This document shows, piece by piece, positions 5,775 through 7,127 of a DNA stretch of 7,127 bases. Source of the stretch: Ktedonobacterales bacterium (GTDB taxonomy: Bacteria > Chloroflexota > Ktedonobacteria > Ktedonobacterales > JACDGC01); contig JACDGC010000186.1 of assembly GCA_013815535.1 (NCBI GenBank), positions 1 through 7,127 of the forward strand, in the 5' to 3' direction. Within the stretch, counting starts at the first letter, position 1, and each line of letters starts with the position of its first letter. The notes under the pieces are model-generated. The model worked only from the letters and a program-made list of their open reading frames with translations. It did not search any database and had not been told where the DNA came from. Both the position numbers and the translations under genes were made by a program.

Positions 5775-6581
5775 TCACCCCACCCGCACGCTGGTGTTTT
5801 GCCGCACCACGGCATGCGCGTTGGCGGGATCATTGGTGATGATGCCATCGACATCCATCGCCACCAGGCGGCGGATGGTGGCGGCGTCATCCACCGTCCA
5901 GACGTTGACTTCCATCCCCAGGTCATGGGCGCGGCTGGTCAGCCCCAGCGAAACGACGCGCCAAAAGGGATGGATGGCCTCGCAGCCCAGCATGTGCGCG
6001 CCCGTCACCCAGCCCTGGCTATTCATCATGCCCGTCATCACGCCCTCGATGTTCGAGGAAGGAAAGAGCAGCGCGCGGCGCAGATGCCCATGGCGCTCTT
6101 GCACATAGGCCAGCGCGGCGCGATCAAACGAAGAGAGCAAAACCTGTTCACCCAGCCCCCGTTCGGCGATGATCTGCGCGACGGCATCGGCCAACGCACC
6201 ACCCTGTGCCGCCTTCAGCTCGACATTGATGGTGACACCACTGGGGGCGATGCGGTCGAACACCTCACGCAACAAGGGGACGGGTTCATCGATGCTCGGG
6301 GCACCGAGTTGCCCCGTCCGGCCACGGGTGCGGGCACGCAGACGCAGTTGGCGAATTTGCTCAAGCGTCATGGCAGCAACGGCCCCCCGACCGTTTGTGG
6401 TCGCATCAACGGTGTCGTCATGCATCACCACCACCTGACCATCGCGCGTCAGGTGGGCATCGAGCTCAATCGCTTCGGCTCCCTGTTGCACGGCCAGCGT
6501 GAAGGCGGCCAGCGAATTTTCAGGGGCATAGGCCGACGCGCCACGATGACCGAAGATAAGAGGTGGGTTGAACTCTGGCAT
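5775..6581 (-). CDS. Glycerophosphodiester phosphodiesterase (cytosolic, UgpQ-like)
   Basis: A 268-aa TIM-barrel phosphodiesterase of the GDPD family, which hydrolyses glycerophosphodiesters to glycerol-3-phosphate and the free alcohol. The diagnostic N-terminus is FGHRGASAYAPENS (10-23), with catalytic His12 and Arg13. Metal-binding Glu39 and Asp41 are in IELDAH, the second catalytic pair is His54/Asp55 in VMHDDT, and Glu121/Lys123 lie in NVELK. The C-terminal signature is VNVWTVDD with DGIITNDP (the second is usually DGIITDxP). The length fits the bacterial family. No signal peptide is present, so a cytosolic enzyme acting on imported or recycled phospholipid head groups is likely. The start at 6581 is backed by GGAGGA (6586-6591), 4 bases upstream. 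It leads a probable operon with the LarC2-like gene and is divergent from the GH15 gene. The exact substrate cannot be told, so no gene symbol is given. Confidence 0.95.
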   Translation of the reverse strand: MPEFNPPLIFGHRGASAYAPENSLAAFTLAVQQGAEAIELDAHLTRDGQVVVMHDDTVDATTNGRGAVAAMTLEQIRQLRLRARTRGRTGQLGAPSIDEPVPLLREVFDRIAPSGVTINVELKAAQGGALADAVAQIIAERGLGEQVLLSSFDRAALAYVQERHGHLRRALLFPSSNIEGVMTGMMNSQGWVTGAHMLGCEAIHPFWRVVSLGLTSRAHDLGMEVNVWTVDDAATIRRLVAMDVDGIITNDPANAHAVVRQNTSVRVG

Positions 6582-6596
6582 GGATTCCTCCGTCGC

Positions 6597-6617
6597 GTGA
6601 CATGCAGGTTATGTCAC
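6597..6617. promoter_or_regulatory. Candidate operator: perfect 7-7-7 inverted repeat
   Basis: GTGACAT (6597-6603) and ATGTCAC (6611-6617) form a perfect inverted repeat with a 7-base spacer, 21 bp in all and centred about 26 bases upstream of the gdpD start. It begins immediately next to the -10 box of the proposed gdpD promoter, so it would cover the transcription start. This is the position expected for a repressor. It would also form a hairpin in the mRNA leader. The regulator is unknown. Confidence 0.55.
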
Positions 6618-6646
6618 ATCCTAGCATATTCCCGCCGCTGGCACAA
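6618..6646 (-). promoter_or_regulatory. Probable promoter of the gdpD-larC2 operon
   Basis: On the - strand TTGTGC (6641-6646) and TAGGAT (6618-6623) are 17 bases apart. The -10 matches the consensus at 4 of 6 positions and the -35 at 3. Transcription would begin inside the 6597-6617 inverted repeat, leaving a short leader of about 30 bases to the ATG at 6581. Confidence 0.45.
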
Positions 6647-6765
6647 ACAGCAGGCATTCTTCCTAGCCAAGGCAGCGGTGATGTCTGGCGGCCCACAGAG
6701 CAGCCGAACGAGTGGCAACGGACTTGCGTGCGTCACTGTCGAGATAGCACCAGGGGGAAGCCACC

Positions 6766-7127
6766 ATGCCAACATCAGCCACGTCACAATCAGCGCGCCC
6801 GCCCTATCGCCCGATCAGCGATTATGGGGCGATTGGTGATTGCCGCACCGCCGCGCTCATCGCCCCGGATGGATCGATTGACTGGTGCTGCCTGCCGCAT
6901 TTCGATAGCCCCGCCATCTTTTGCCGCACCTTAGATGCCGCGCAAGGCGGCTACTTCCAATTTGCCCCAATGGGGGGTGCGGATGGCACGATGCGCTACC
7001 TGGATGGCACGAATATGCTGCACACACGCTTCACCCCCTCAGGTGGCGTGGCGGATCTAATCGATTACATGCCCGTGCGCCAGCGCCCGCCGCACGACAA
7101 TCCCTTCACCCACTTTCTGGCCGACAT
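6766..7127 (+). CDS. Glycoside hydrolase family 15 protein, N-terminal part (runs off window)
   Basis: Open from ATG 6766 to the window edge, 120 codons so far. After a short polar N-terminus (MPTSATSQSARPPYRP) comes the typical GH15/trehalase-like N-terminal domain: ISDYGAIGDCRTAALIAPDGSID, then WCCLPHFDSPAIFCRTLD, GGYFQFAP and TNMLHTRF. It continues with VADLIDYMPV. This domain precedes the (alpha/alpha)6 barrel of bacterial glucoamylase-like and trehalase enzymes, proteins usually of about 600 aa, and the catalytic glutamates lie beyond the window. A cytosolic enzyme acting on trehalose or alpha-glucans is likely; which one cannot be decided here. The start is supported by AGGGGGA at 6752-6758, 7 bases upstream. 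No convincing promoter is visible close to the gene. A rightward promoter using GTGACA (6597-6602) and TAGCAT (6622-6627) is possible but has a 19-base spacer. Confidence 0.9.
   Translation, partial: MPTSATSQSARPPYRPISDYGAIGDCRTAALIAPDGSIDWCCLPHFDSPAIFCRTLDAAQGGYFQFAPMGGADGTMRYLDGTNMLHTRFTPSGGVADLIDYMPVRQRPPHDNPFTHFLAD

Noticed and set aside
5744..5926. N-terminal extension of the LarC2-like gene up to 5926
   Set aside because: The extra residues overlap the end of gdpD, are Trp/Pro/Met-rich without family resemblance, and the strong ribosome site points to 5743.
6639..6652. TGGCAC at 6639-6644 as a sigma-54 -24 element for the GH15 gene
   Set aside because: The required TTGC-type -12 element is missing at the right distance (GCAG is found), so it is a chance match.
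5682..6839. Open frame of 385 codons on the + strand, antisense to gdpD
   Set aside because: It is His/Arg/Gln-rich with no recognisable domain, lacks a good ribosome site, and is opposite an unambiguous phosphodiesterase; it also overlaps the GH15 start in another frame.

Overview
The window is GC-rich (roughly 60-65% by eye), compactly arranged bacterial chromosomal DNA. Gene content (a soluble GAF/GAF/PAS histidine kinase, an NtrC-shaped regulator with a broken sigma-54 motif, a stand-alone LarC C-terminal domain, a GH15 protein) and codon use with G/C at third positions suggest a free-living bacterium. A member of the Chloroflexota fits best, but that is a hunch from gene style, since no marker gene or rRNA is present. 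I see no transposase, integrase, tRNA, rRNA or CRISPR array, so this looks like an ordinary chromosomal region rather than a mobile island.

Left part (1-4407, + strand). After the last 22 codons of an unidentified gene comes a signalling operon of three genes with gaps of about 30 bases. First is a cytosolic histidine kinase of about 757 aa (GAF-GAF-PAS-DHp-ATPase). Second is a 483-aa response regulator (receiver, AAA+, Fis-like tail). Third is a 123-aa single-domain CheY-like receiver. The likely logic is one sensor phosphorylating two receivers, one on a transcription-type effector and one on a free shuttle or phosphate sink. The AAA+ protein has lost the sigma-54-contacting GAFTGA loop and has an unusual DNA-binding tail, so it probably does not work as a classical NtrC activator.

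Middle (4408-5272). An intergenic stretch carries a plausible promoter with a near-palindrome in its spacer. It drives a 151-aa two-TM membrane protein of unknown function. A 206-base convergent gap follows, holding a perfect 9-bp inverted repeat and a short direct repeat with 11-bp period.

Right part (5273-7127). On the - strand, a glycerophosphodiester phosphodiesterase gene is followed after 31 bases by a stand-alone LarC2-type gene, forming a probable two-gene operon. Divergent from it, on the + strand, is the start of a glycoside hydrolase family 15 protein that runs off the window. The 184-base divergent region has a perfect 7-7-7 inverted repeat directly abutting the -10 box of a plausible gdpD promoter, the best operator candidate in the window.

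I do not see a clear new defence or mobile system. The points most worth following are the sigma-54-independent-looking NtrC homologue in a branched phosphorelay, the orphan LarC2, and the operator upstream of gdpD.
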